A DNA stretch of 64,000 bases from Flavobacteriales bacterium. Lineage in GTDB: Bacteria > Bacteroidota > Bacteroidia > Flavobacteriales_F > PHOS-HE28. Under the pieces are notes generated by a model, which was not told the DNA's origin, did no database searches, and saw only the letters and a list, made by a program, of their open reading frames with translations. The position numbers and the translations under genes are program-made. Positions 36,932 to 44,376 of this stretch are shown here, in pieces (position 1 is the first letter of the stretch; each line of letters starts with the position of its first letter). The stretch is taken from contig JADJQW010000002.1 in the NCBI GenBank assembly GCA_016712535.1, positions 248,001 to 312,000 of the forward strand, read 5' to 3'.

Positions 36932-37339
36932 ATGCAGCATCTCCGCCGACTCCCCGACATCATCGCAGCCGTCATCCTGCTGCAGACGCTCTTCTTCAAA
37001 TTCACAGGCGCTGCCGAATCCGTTTGGATCTTCGAGAAGCTGGGTGCCGAGCCGGTGGGCCGCATCGGATCGGGCGTGATCGAGCTCATCGCCGCCGCCC
37101 TGCTGATCATGCGCACCACGGCGTGGATGGGCGCCCTGTTGGCGCTGGGCACCATGGCCGGGGCCATTCTGGGCCACCTCACCATCCTCGGCATCGAGGT
37201 CATGGGTGATGGCGGTACGCTGTTCGCGCTGGCCGTTACCGTTGCCGTGGCCAGCTCATGGGTGCTGATGCGGGATCGCGAGCGCGGCATGAACTTCGTG
37301 CGCCGGTTATCGGGCCGATCGAAACCCGCTGGCGCCTGA
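36932..37339 (+). CDS. DoxX-like membrane protein
   Basis: The product has 135 residues with four hydrophobic segments (IIAAVILLQTLFFKFTGA, SGVIELIAAALLIM, GALLALGTMAGAILGHL and LFALAVTVAVASSWVLM), the size and topology of DoxX-family inner-membrane proteins. The conserved K-F-T and E-L residues in the first and second helices fit. DoxX-like proteins are linked to electron transfer or redox stress in other bacteria, but the role here is unknown. It lies 8 bp after the YHS gene and 3 bp before the DinB-like gene. Confidence 0.8.
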   Translation: MQHLRRLPDIIAAVILLQTLFFKFTGAAESVWIFEKLGAEPVGRIGSGVIELIAAALLIMRTTAWMGALLALGTMAGAILGHLTILGIEVMGDGGTLFALAVTVAVASSWVLMRDRERGMNFVRRLSGRSKPAGA

Positions 37340-37342
37340 CCC

Positions 37343-37858
37343 ATGCGATTGATCCTAGCGTACAACCAAGAGCTCCTTGAGCGCATCGACGCCCTGCTCC
37401 TCCAATTGTCCGACGACGACCTTGCAGCGCCCCGTGCCATCCTTTTCGGCAGCAGCATCGGCGGGCATTTCCGCCACATCCTCGAGTTCTACACCTGCCT
37501 TCTGACGCGGGACGATGAGCACCGCTTCAGCTACGATCGGCGCCGCCGCGACCCTGTGATCGAGGAGAGCGTGATCGCCGCGCGTGCGTGCGCATCGTTA
37601 TGCAATGGCTTGCTCGCCGATGAGATCAGTGATCGTGAACTGATCATGGCCAGCTCGCTCCCCGGGGATGAAGTGCTCACTGAGCAACGCACCACTTTGG
37701 CGCGCGAACTCGCCTACCTGGCCGATCACAGCGTCCATCACCTTGCCATGGTCCGCATCGCGCTCGAGCAAGAGCTTCCGCATGTGCAATTCCCGGGGCA
37801 CTTGGGTGTTGCGGCCTCCACGCGCAATCATCAAGCCCAGGCGACAGCGGCCATGTGA
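37343..37858 (+). CDS. DinB-like four-helix metal-binding protein
   Basis: The product has 171 residues. The helical pattern and the three His positions typical of DinB/YfiT enzymes are visible: GGHFRHILEFY near residue 40 and ADHSVHHLAMVRIAL near residue 130. DinB-superfamily members bind nickel or zinc, and some are thiol-dependent transferases; the substrate cannot be told. It follows the DoxX gene by 3 bp, and its stop lies just before the ATP-grasp start, so these genes are probably one operon. Confidence 0.78.
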   Translation: MRLILAYNQELLERIDALLLQLSDDDLAAPRAILFGSSIGGHFRHILEFYTCLLTRDDEHRFSYDRRRRDPVIEESVIAARACASLCNGLLADEISDRELIMASSLPGDEVLTEQRTTLARELAYLADHSVHHLAMVRIALEQELPHVQFPGHLGVAASTRNHQAQATAAM

Positions 37859-37860
37859 TC

Positions 37861-38868
37861 ATGTGGCGACGCCTCGCCGTGCGGCTCAATCACGAGTACT
37901 GGCCGTGGTGGCTCATCTACCTCCCCGTCCTTCCGTTCTATCTCTACCAAGCCCTGCGACAGAGGCGCGCAGCGTTCTTCACGAACGTCAACCCGGGCAT
38001 CGACATGGGAGGCTTCTTCGGCGAGCGCAAGCAGGACATCTACGCGCAGTTGCCGAAGGGAAGCTATCCGACAACCTGCCTCATCGCAGCAGGGACCTCG
38101 CCGGGCGATGTGCTGGATTCTTGGCGCGTGTCGGGCATCGCTTTCCCATTGATCGTGAAGCCCGATGTGGGTGAGCGCGGAGAAGGCGTCACGGTCGTCC
38201 ATGACGAAGAGAGCCTGCTGCGCGCATCGGCGGGCAAGAGCAAGGACCTGCTCATGCAGGCCATGGCACCGGGCCGGATGGAATTCGCGCTGATGTTCAT
38301 CGTTGATCCTGCTACGCGAAGCGTCCGCTTGCTGTCGATCTGCGAAAAGCGCTTCCTCGAAGTCGTGGGCGATGGCTACAGCACTGTCCGCGACCTGCTG
38401 GCGCGCACGCATCGTGGCGGGCGGCAGCTGACGAGGCTGGCAGAAGCGGATCCGGGCATTCTATCGCGCGTGCCGGGAAAGGGTGAGCGGGTGATCGCTG
38501 AACCCATCGGCAATCATTGCCGGGGAACCATCTTCCGGGATGCCAGCCATCTGGCAACGCCGGAACTTGGTGCCGCGCTCGATGCGCTCTTAGCCGATTC
38601 GAGGGGAATATGCTATGGCCGTGTGGATGCGCGCGCCGAGGATGAGGGCGCCCTGCGCGCAGGCCGCTTCACGGTGATCGAGATCAATGGCGTGAGCAGT
38701 GAGCCGGGCAGCATCTACGATCCGTCATGGAGCATCTGGTCCTGCTGGCGCGAGCTATTGCGGCATGTGAGGCTGATCGGGCCTCTGAGCCAGCAGCTGC
38801 AGCAGATGGGCCATGAGCCTGTTTCGGCCCTCGCGATGCTCCAACGCTGCGCGGTGCATTTCAGATAG
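37861..38868 (+). CDS. ATP-grasp enzyme, D-Ala-D-Ala ligase-like, unknown substrate
   Basis: The product has 335 residues from the ATG at 37861 (a GTG at 37855 overlapping the DinB stop is also possible). The N-terminal 35 residues are rich in Trp, Tyr and Leu (HEYWPWWLIYLPVLPFYLY) and look membrane-associated. ATP-grasp elements are FPLIVKPDVGERGEGVTVV (nucleotide Lys), FALMFIVDP, and the metal-binding VIEINGVSSEPGSIYDP at the C-terminus. The fold joins a carboxylate to an amine or thiol, or similar, using ATP. The order gpsA, YHS, DoxX, DinB, ATP-grasp gives no clear substrate. Not a canonical Ddl, because the N-terminal domain is missing. Confidence 0.78.
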   Translation: MWRRLAVRLNHEYWPWWLIYLPVLPFYLYQALRQRRAAFFTNVNPGIDMGGFFGERKQDIYAQLPKGSYPTTCLIAAGTSPGDVLDSWRVSGIAFPLIVKPDVGERGEGVTVVHDEESLLRASAGKSKDLLMQAMAPGRMEFALMFIVDPATRSVRLLSICEKRFLEVVGDGYSTVRDLLARTHRGGRQLTRLAEADPGILSRVPGKGERVIAEPIGNHCRGTIFRDASHLATPELGAALDALLADSRGICYGRVDARAEDEGALRAGRFTVIEINGVSSEPGSIYDPSWSIWSCWRELLRHVRLIGPLSQQLQQMGHEPVSALAMLQRCAVHFR

Positions 38869-38880
38869 TCGTCCAAAGGC

Positions 38881-39510
38881 TCAGGGCACCCAGCCTTGCG
38901 CGCGCATCAGCCCATAAATGCCGCTGCCCAGCAGCACCAGGCCAATGCTCCGGAACAGGAGCCTCAGGCCTCGCGGGGACATGCGTTCTTGAGCCTTCAC
39001 GCCCAAGCGCACCAGTATCATGAGCAGGATGATGGCCCCAACGAAGGCGCCCGCCGCGAAGGCGAAGAGGTCGGCGGTGGATTCTCCTCGCATCCCGAAG
39101 GAGACGAGCATCAGCTTCACTCCGCACCAGAACAGGAGCAACTGCGGATTGGCCATGCCCAGCACGAGGCCGCGGCGCAGGTCGCCTGCGAGCTTATCCT
39201 CACCGGGCGCGGCGACCTTGGGCTTGTAGACGAAGACGAAATACACCCCGAGCATGAGGAGGATGGCCGAGACCACCAGGGTGATGCCCGTGGCGCCGAT
39301 GCCAAGCGCATCAACGAGCCAGCCTGCGCCCAGAAAGGCCACGCCCGCATAGATGAACTCCGGGATGCTCCCGCCCACGGCCATGCGTCTCCCGGCCACG
39401 CGACCCCACTTCACCGTGTGCGCCAGCACCGCTGTGTTCACCACGCCGGCTTGCAGTGATCCAATGAAGCTGGCCAGCGCGGCCGAAAAGAAGAAGAGGA
39501 GCGTGTCCAC
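38881..39510 (-). CDS. LysE-family transporter
   Basis: The product has 209 residues, starting with GTG at 39510. About six hydrophobic segments are present, with the LysE-type opening FFFSAALASFIGSLQAGVVNTAVLAHTVKWG and the mid-protein GLVLGMANPQLLLFWCGV, in which Asn-Pro is conserved in the family. LysE-type proteins export amino acids or similar small molecules across the inner membrane; the substrate is unknown. It converges with the ATP-grasp gene and is divergent from the small gene at 39539. Confidence 0.82.
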   Translation of the reverse strand: MDTLLFFFSAALASFIGSLQAGVVNTAVLAHTVKWGRVAGRRMAVGGSIPEFIYAGVAFLGAGWLVDALGIGATGITLVVSAILLMLGVYFVFVYKPKVAAPGEDKLAGDLRRGLVLGMANPQLLLFWCGVKLMLVSFGMRGESTADLFAFAAGAFVGAIILLMILVRLGVKAQERMSPRGLRLLFRSIGLVLLGSGIYGLMRAQGWVP

Positions 39511-39516
39511 CTTTGC

Positions 39517-39524
39517 GCAAAATA
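39517..39524 (-). promoter_or_regulatory. -7 box (TATTTTGC) of the LysE-family gene
   Basis: On the minus strand TATTTTGC lies six bases before the GTG at 39510, supporting that codon as start of a nearly leaderless mRNA. Confidence 0.45.
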
Positions 39525-39538
39525 GCTGCTACGCCGAA

Positions 39539-39775
39539 ATGGGCCTCTTGCGCTTCCACTGGGACTTCTTCGGACCCGATGCTCTTCAGACCGCTGAGCA
39601 CTTCCTGCATCATGTCGATGAGTTCTGCGCGCGCAACTCGATATCCGGGCACCGGCACTGGACCACGATGCTGCCTGTGCGCGTCACGGCTACGCTCGAA
39701 TGCGATGAGGCGCACTTGAGCGTGGTCCGCGATGCGCTTAAGCCGAAGAGAGGAGAGCGCGTGCTGGAGGGCTAG
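39539..39775 (+). CDS. Small conserved-looking protein, unknown function
   Basis: The product has 78 residues from the ATG at 39539 (MGLLRFHWDFFGPDALQTAEHF). It is rich in His and aromatic residues (HFLHHVDEFC, GHRHWTTML) and ends in a strand-helix segment (VRVTATLECDEAHLSVVRDALKP). The composition is protein-like and it fills the gap between two minus-strand genes. A longer frame running back to 39353 overlaps lysE and is not supported. I do not recognise a family. Confidence 0.6.
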   Translation: MGLLRFHWDFFGPDALQTAEHFLHHVDEFCARNSISGHRHWTTMLPVRVTATLECDEAHLSVVRDALKPKRGERVLEG

Positions 39776-39780
39776 ACGGC

Positions 39781-41376
39781 TTACCGCACGAAGCGCACGG
39801 CCTCGGTCAGGTCACTGGTGCGCAATCGAACGAAATAGCCGCCGGGCGCAAGGTCGCGCACATCGACTCGCATGCGCTGGGGCCCTGCTGGCATGCGCGC
39901 GCCGAGCAGGCTGCGCACCAGCCTTCCGCTGCTATCGATCAGGTCGAGCTGCGCGAAGCCGGTCGAGGGAAGGTCGAGCGCGATCAGCAGCTCATCGGCC
40001 CCGTTGGTGCCGATGGCGAGCACGGGCTTGGCGATCGGGTCGCCTTCAGCGAGGCCTGTTGTGTTGTCCTGCACCAGCAGCACGCGGAACACGCGCGTGG
40101 TGGCATCGCTCTGCGTGCCGTTGTTCACGAAGAAGATGTTACGCGCGCTGCTCTGGATGCCGCCCACGATATGGCCAGCCAGCACGGTGTCGCCCTGCAG
40201 GTCATCCAAGGCGATCAAGCCATCGAAGACTTCGGGAACCTCTGACACCTTGATGAATTCGGCACTGGCCCCCATCAAGGCCGGCATCTCGCCGATGGCC
40301 GCTTCCTCCATGCTTCCATCGGCTTCGCGCTGGACGCGGCTGATGGTGTTCACGAAGGGCACAGCGGCATCATCGATCAACTGATCGTTGGCATCGAAAT
40401 AGTAGCGCCCGATGCCGCCGAAGAAGACCGAGCTCATCCGGTTGGCTGCCGCTTCGTATGCGGCGAGGTGGGCACCATGGTACTGATTCAGCAATTGCTC
40501 GAAATCGGGCACCACAGTGTATCCGTCGGTATCGATGTCCACGGTGTTCAGCCAGGGGATATTGGCACCATACTGGAACACGCCGCTGAAGGCCGTATAG
40601 CCCCAGCTCCCATCGGGGAATACCTGTGCCACCAGGTTGTAATCGCGGCGATGCAGGTTCACAGTGTCAACGACCTGTTCGTAATCAGCGATGCCCAGGC
40701 TTGTCCCATCATCCGTGATGCGGAAGCGGCGGATGGCGTTGGTGTATTGCTGGATGAAGCCCGGTCCGAAGTCGGGCCCCATCGGGTTGTACCGACCAAC
40801 GAATCGCTGGCCGCCCACCAAGAGGCAGGTGTCGCCCAGCATGCCGAGATACCCGCCGGTCACCTCCATGCGGTTGTCGACGATCGACCGCACATGACCT
40901 GCCACCGGTTGTCCTGTCTTGATCGCGGCGATCATGTTCGGGACCTGGACCGCTGTGAGCCGAGGATGCGTGATATGGTCCGCCGCGATGGTGGAGTAGC
41001 CATATCCGCCGATGATGTAGAGCATATCACCCACTTGCTGGAACTCCATGTTCGTGCTCTGGAGCTGCATGTACACGGCGGTGGGCAGGGAGGCGAGCGA
41101 AGCGCTCCATACCAGCTGCGTCTGCGGGTTCACCACATAGGCCATGGTGTTGTTTTCGGCAGCGAGGAACGCGGCGAAGGGCTGGCGCTGGTGCAGGCCA
41201 TCCGTGCGCCCGCCGATCAAAAGCCATTCGCCATCGTGCTGGCCCCAAGCGAACGATTGCAGGCCGGGCATGTTCGGGATGGTGATTTCCTGCAGCACGA
41301 TGTTCCGCGTGCCGAGGTCCTGACCGAAGGATGCCGTGCCTGTGAGAAGGAGCAAGAGGTGCACAGAGAATCGCAT
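39781..41376 (-). CDS. Secreted Kelch-like T9SS cargo protein
   Basis: The product has 531 residues from the ATG at 41376. A signal peptide (MRFSVHLLLLLTGTASFGQ) is followed by Kelch-like blades with double glycines (LLIGGRTDGLH, YIIGGYGYST, LLVGGQRFVG, FFGGIGRYYF), pointing to a beta-propeller. The C-terminal 80 residues form a T9SS sorting domain (DLIDSSGRLVRSLLG, ending LAPGGYFVRLRTS). It should be delivered to the cell surface. It ends the unit uvrC, serine hydrolase, DUF3667, GT2, with 69 bp to the GT2 stop. Ligand unknown. Confidence 0.8.
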   Translation of the reverse strand: MRFSVHLLLLLTGTASFGQDLGTRNIVLQEITIPNMPGLQSFAWGQHDGEWLLIGGRTDGLHQRQPFAAFLAAENNTMAYVVNPQTQLVWSASLASLPTAVYMQLQSTNMEFQQVGDMLYIIGGYGYSTIAADHITHPRLTAVQVPNMIAAIKTGQPVAGHVRSIVDNRMEVTGGYLGMLGDTCLLVGGQRFVGRYNPMGPDFGPGFIQQYTNAIRRFRITDDGTSLGIADYEQVVDTVNLHRRDYNLVAQVFPDGSWGYTAFSGVFQYGANIPWLNTVDIDTDGYTVVPDFEQLLNQYHGAHLAAYEAAANRMSSVFFGGIGRYYFDANDQLIDDAAVPFVNTISRVQREADGSMEEAAIGEMPALMGASAEFIKVSEVPEVFDGLIALDDLQGDTVLAGHIVGGIQSSARNIFFVNNGTQSDATTRVFRVLLVQDNTTGLAEGDPIAKPVLAIGTNGADELLIALDLPSTGFAQLDLIDSSGRLVRSLLGARMPAGPQRMRVDVRDLAPGGYFVRLRTSDLTEAVRFVR

Positions 41377-41445
41377 GCTATCACAGGTTAGGGAGCGAAG
41401 TTGTGGACCTGCCTTCGCTGGCAGGGTAACCAATGTCACCCAGCC

Positions 41446-42444
41446 CTACGCGGCGAGTATGAAGTCCTCACCCTCAGCAAGACCGCGCAACACAAGGAAC
41501 TCCGCGATGCGGTCACCGGTGCCGCGCTGGCTGATGAAGGAGACGATGAAGGCCTCGCCCGCGGTGGGAATGCGGTCGTGGGGAATGAAGGACCGGCCTG
41601 GCACTTCGCGTGGCCTCACATCGGTGAAGGCATGGATCACGATGCCCTCGGCCTCGAGCAGCCCGGCGCGGTCGCGGCACAGGCTGCTGGTGCCGGCGAT
41701 GATCACCGGACGGCCGTTCAATGTGCGCTTCATCCACTGGGCCAGCCACTTCACCTTGGTGCGGAAGAAGGCATCCACGCTGTAGTTCGCATGGGTCCGA
41801 CTGAGCCGTTCCTCGTGATCGCTCCAGGTCAACAGCTCCTCCGGCAGTTTCGCGAAGCGCACGCCGGCATCCATCCAACGCAACCAGAGCTCGTGGTCTT
41901 CTGGCAGAGGGCCGGTATCGTAGCCGCCGTGGAGCTCAACGAGTTCCCGCCTGAACATCACTGTGGGATGCGCGAGAGGGGCGTCCACGAAGCGTTTCAT
42001 CAGGTGCTCGTGCGGAGTGATGATCGCGTTCTGCCACCGTACGAAAGCTCGCATGCCCCGACTCTCTTCCACCGTGCTGGTGAAAGCCGTGCGCGTTCCC
42101 AGCACTCCGACTTCGGGATGCGTCTCGAGCCAGGCCACCTGCTTCGCGAAGCGTTCCGGATGGCTGATGTCATCGGCATCCATGCGGGCGATGTATTCAC
42201 CCTCAGCATGGCTCAAGCCGGCGTTGAGCGCATGCGCGATGCCGACGCGGGATTCGCGCAGCAGGGTGATGCGCGGATCCCGGCCCGCCCAATGCGCAGC
42301 GATCCCGGGGCTTTCATCGGTGCTGTCGTTGTCGATCAGCAGCATGCTCCAATCAGGATAGGTCTGCTGCGAAATGCTGGCGATGGCGGCATCGAGCGTG
42401 GCGCATGCGTTGCGGAAGGGGAGGAGGACCGTGGTCCGTGCCAT
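41446..42444 (-). CDS. Family 2 glycosyltransferase
   Basis: The product has 332 residues. GT-A signatures are TTVLLPFRNACATLDAAIASI, MLLIDNDSTDESP, and the metal-binding ARMDADDISHPERFAKQVAWLE, close to bacterial glycosyltransferases that extend surface polysaccharides. The C-terminal part contains a small domain (PVIIAGTSSLCRDRAGLLEAEGI) resembling a nucleotide-binding fold. The ATG lies one base after the DUF3667 stop, so expression is coupled. The related enzyme at 20660 shares the DADD region. Confidence 0.87.
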   Translation of the reverse strand: MARTTVLLPFRNACATLDAAIASISQQTYPDWSMLLIDNDSTDESPGIAAHWAGRDPRITLLRESRVGIAHALNAGLSHAEGEYIARMDADDISHPERFAKQVAWLETHPEVGVLGTRTAFTSTVEESRGMRAFVRWQNAIITPHEHLMKRFVDAPLAHPTVMFRRELVELHGGYDTGPLPEDHELWLRWMDAGVRFAKLPEELLTWSDHEERLSRTHANYSVDAFFRTKVKWLAQWMKRTLNGRPVIIAGTSSLCRDRAGLLEAEGIVIHAFTDVRPREVPGRSFIPHDRIPTAGEAFIVSFISQRGTGDRIAEFLVLRGLAEGEDFILAA

Positions 42445-42445
42445 G

Positions 42446-43195
42446 CTAGCGCTTCACCACCAGGTCAGTCAAGGGCACCCCGAGCAGCATGGCCACGAGC
42501 ACTGAGCAGAGTGCGATGTAAATCACGAAGGCCAAAGGCGTCATCATCACCGCCTTGGCCACATTCCAAACGCTTCGCCGATGCACGGAGAGCGTCGCGT
42601 AGATGATCACTCCGAAGATGACGATGAAGTTGAACAGTTGGAAAACCGGCCACAGCTTGGCCAGCGGCAATGTCGTGGAGGAGATGATCAAATAGGTTCC
42701 TGCGGCGAAGAGGTAATGCACTAGCCGCTCGACCCAGCGTAGCGGGGTGCGCGGGAACAGCAGGCGATCAAAGGAGGCGAGGATCAGCAGCAGCAACGGC
42801 AACAGCAGGTTCACGTTCTGGCTCATCCAATGGTTCACGCGCATGGCGCCGGTCGCCGCAGAGGGGTCGCCGCCGGAGGAAGCCACGGCGCTGTCGACGG
42901 GATCCCAATTGAGCAACCACCGCATGATGTAGTAATAGGCCACCCCGAACAGGAAGTAGCGCACGGGCGGCGTGTAGGCCTTGCGCTTGCCAGCGAGGAA
43001 GCTGTGCGTAAGCGCCGCCGGACCCTTGAAGAAGGTGCGGAGGGTGAAGGGAATGGGCGCATCCACATTGAAGAGGCCGCCGAGGAAGTCGCTGAGCACT
43101 TCGCCCAAGCGGATGCCCGGCTTGCGCCGCTTCTCCCCGCATTGCGAGCAGAATAGACCGTCGTGCGAGGCACCGCAATTCGCGCATGGGGTCAT
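42446..43195 (-). CDS. DUF3667 zinc-ribbon membrane protein
   Basis: The product has 249 residues. The N-terminus is a four-Cys ribbon (CANCGASHDGLFCSQCGEKR), followed by LGEVLSDFLGGLFNVDAPIPFTLRTFFKGP and YTPPVRYFLFGVAYYYIM, the DUF3667 signature, then four or five hydrophobic helices. The family is common in Bacteroidota and uncharacterised. It lies 19 bp after the serine hydrolase and 1 bp before GT2, inside one operon. Confidence 0.85.
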   Translation of the reverse strand: MTPCANCGASHDGLFCSQCGEKRRKPGIRLGEVLSDFLGGLFNVDAPIPFTLRTFFKGPAALTHSFLAGKRKAYTPPVRYFLFGVAYYYIMRWLLNWDPVDSAVASSGGDPSAATGAMRVNHWMSQNVNLLLPLLLLILASFDRLLFPRTPLRWVERLVHYLFAAGTYLIISSTTLPLAKLWPVFQLFNFIVIFGVIIYATLSVHRRSVWNVAKAVMMTPLAFVIYIALCSVLVAMLLGVPLTDLVVKR

Positions 43196-43214
43196 GCGGC
43201 CAAGGTAGCGGCCA

Positions 43215-44375
43215 TTACTCGCGCGGCTTCACCCCATAGAGCCTGATGCACTCCCTGAGCAAGGGCCACCACGGCAGCGCGCGCCTCTCCTTCTCGAAGC
43301 CCTTCACCTGCCCGATGCTGCTCACCCACGTGGCATCCAGTTCGGGGATGTGGTACATGTTCACGCCGAAGAAGCCGCTGTGGCCGATCATCGTGAGCGA
43401 GTCGAGGCCCGCGACGCCGGAGGGCTTCGCATCGAAACGGATCACATCGGTGCCTAGTCCATATGCGGGAGAATGGCGCTTGAGCATCAGGTCCAAGGTG
43501 CTGCGCTCGCGGAACAGTTCGCCCTTGGCCAGTCCGTTGATGAAGCGCGCGAGGTCCGCCGTGCTGGTGATGAGGCCACCGCCGCCGAACTCCACGGAGG
43601 GGTGAAGCACGGCGGTCACATCGCGACGACCATGATACTGGTGCATCATGCGCGTGTAAGTGCTGTCCCAGCTATCGGTCCAGGTATCGTGCAGGCCGAG
43701 TGGAGAACAGATGCGCTTCTGCAATTGCGAGTTCAACGATGCTGCGCCGACCTTCTCCACCATAAATGCCAGCAGCAGGTAGCCTGTGTCCGAATAGTGG
43801 AATGCGCTCCCCGGCACGGAGGTCTTGCGTTTGGCCATGCCGTGCTTCACAGCGGTGCGCAAGTGCTCCTGCGGGGTGTGTTCCTTCCTCGGGTTCAGCT
43901 GGGTGCGTACGAGGAAGCGCCAATCGTCGAAGATGTAGTCGCTGAGGCCGCTCGTATGCGCCAGCAGTTGCCGCACCGTGATGGTGTGCCCGAGGTCCTT
44001 GCCCTTCACGCGCACCAGCGGACGAACCAGATCATCCGGCAGGTAATGCACCACCGCGCTATCCAACGCGATCCGGCCTTCCTCCACAAGCTGCAGCACG
44101 AGCACCGCCACGAAGGTCTTGGCCACACTGGCGGTCTTATAGCGGTGCCCTGCGGGACTGGCCTTATCACGCTTGCTCACCTGCCCTAGCGCTCCGTCGA
44201 AGCGGTAGTGCTCGCCATACCGGAAGTGGAACTGGAAGTTGTGCCGCTTGTTTCTGCCGTTGGGCTTCAGCCATGAGGCCATGCGCTCACAGGCAATGGA
44301 GTCGAGCCGTGCATCGTGCTGCGGGAATGCTGGCGCGATGAGCAGGGTGGCGAAAAGGAGGAGAAGTGCGCGCAT
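43215..44375 (-). CDS. Beta-lactamase-like serine hydrolase (class C/esterase type)
   Basis: The product has 386 residues with a signal peptide (MRALLLLFATLLIAPAFPQ). The nucleophile motif is S83-V-A-K in TASVAKTFVAVLVLQLVEEG. The second motif reads YSDTGY (near 197), where class C enzymes have Tyr-x-Asn, and the third HxG-type motif is GHSGFFG. The family includes penicillin-binding-like and esterase-like enzymes, so antibiotic resistance should not be inferred. It begins one base after the uvrC stop. Probably periplasmic. Confidence 0.85.
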   Translation of the reverse strand: MRALLLLFATLLIAPAFPQHDARLDSIACERMASWLKPNGRNKRHNFQFHFRYGEHYRFDGALGQVSKRDKASPAGHRYKTASVAKTFVAVLVLQLVEEGRIALDSAVVHYLPDDLVRPLVRVKGKDLGHTITVRQLLAHTSGLSDYIFDDWRFLVRTQLNPRKEHTPQEHLRTAVKHGMAKRKTSVPGSAFHYSDTGYLLLAFMVEKVGAASLNSQLQKRICSPLGLHDTWTDSWDSTYTRMMHQYHGRRDVTAVLHPSVEFGGGGLITSTADLARFINGLAKGELFRERSTLDLMLKRHSPAYGLGTDVIRFDAKPSGVAGLDSLTMIGHSGFFGVNMYHIPELDATWVSSIGQVKGFEKERRALPWWPLLRECIRLYGVKPRE

Positions 44376-44376
44376 C

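Noticed and set aside
43215..44375. Antibiotic-resistance beta-lactamase
   Set aside because: The fold is shared with esterases and peptidases, the YxN motif is changed to YSD, and the context is uvrC and envelope genes.
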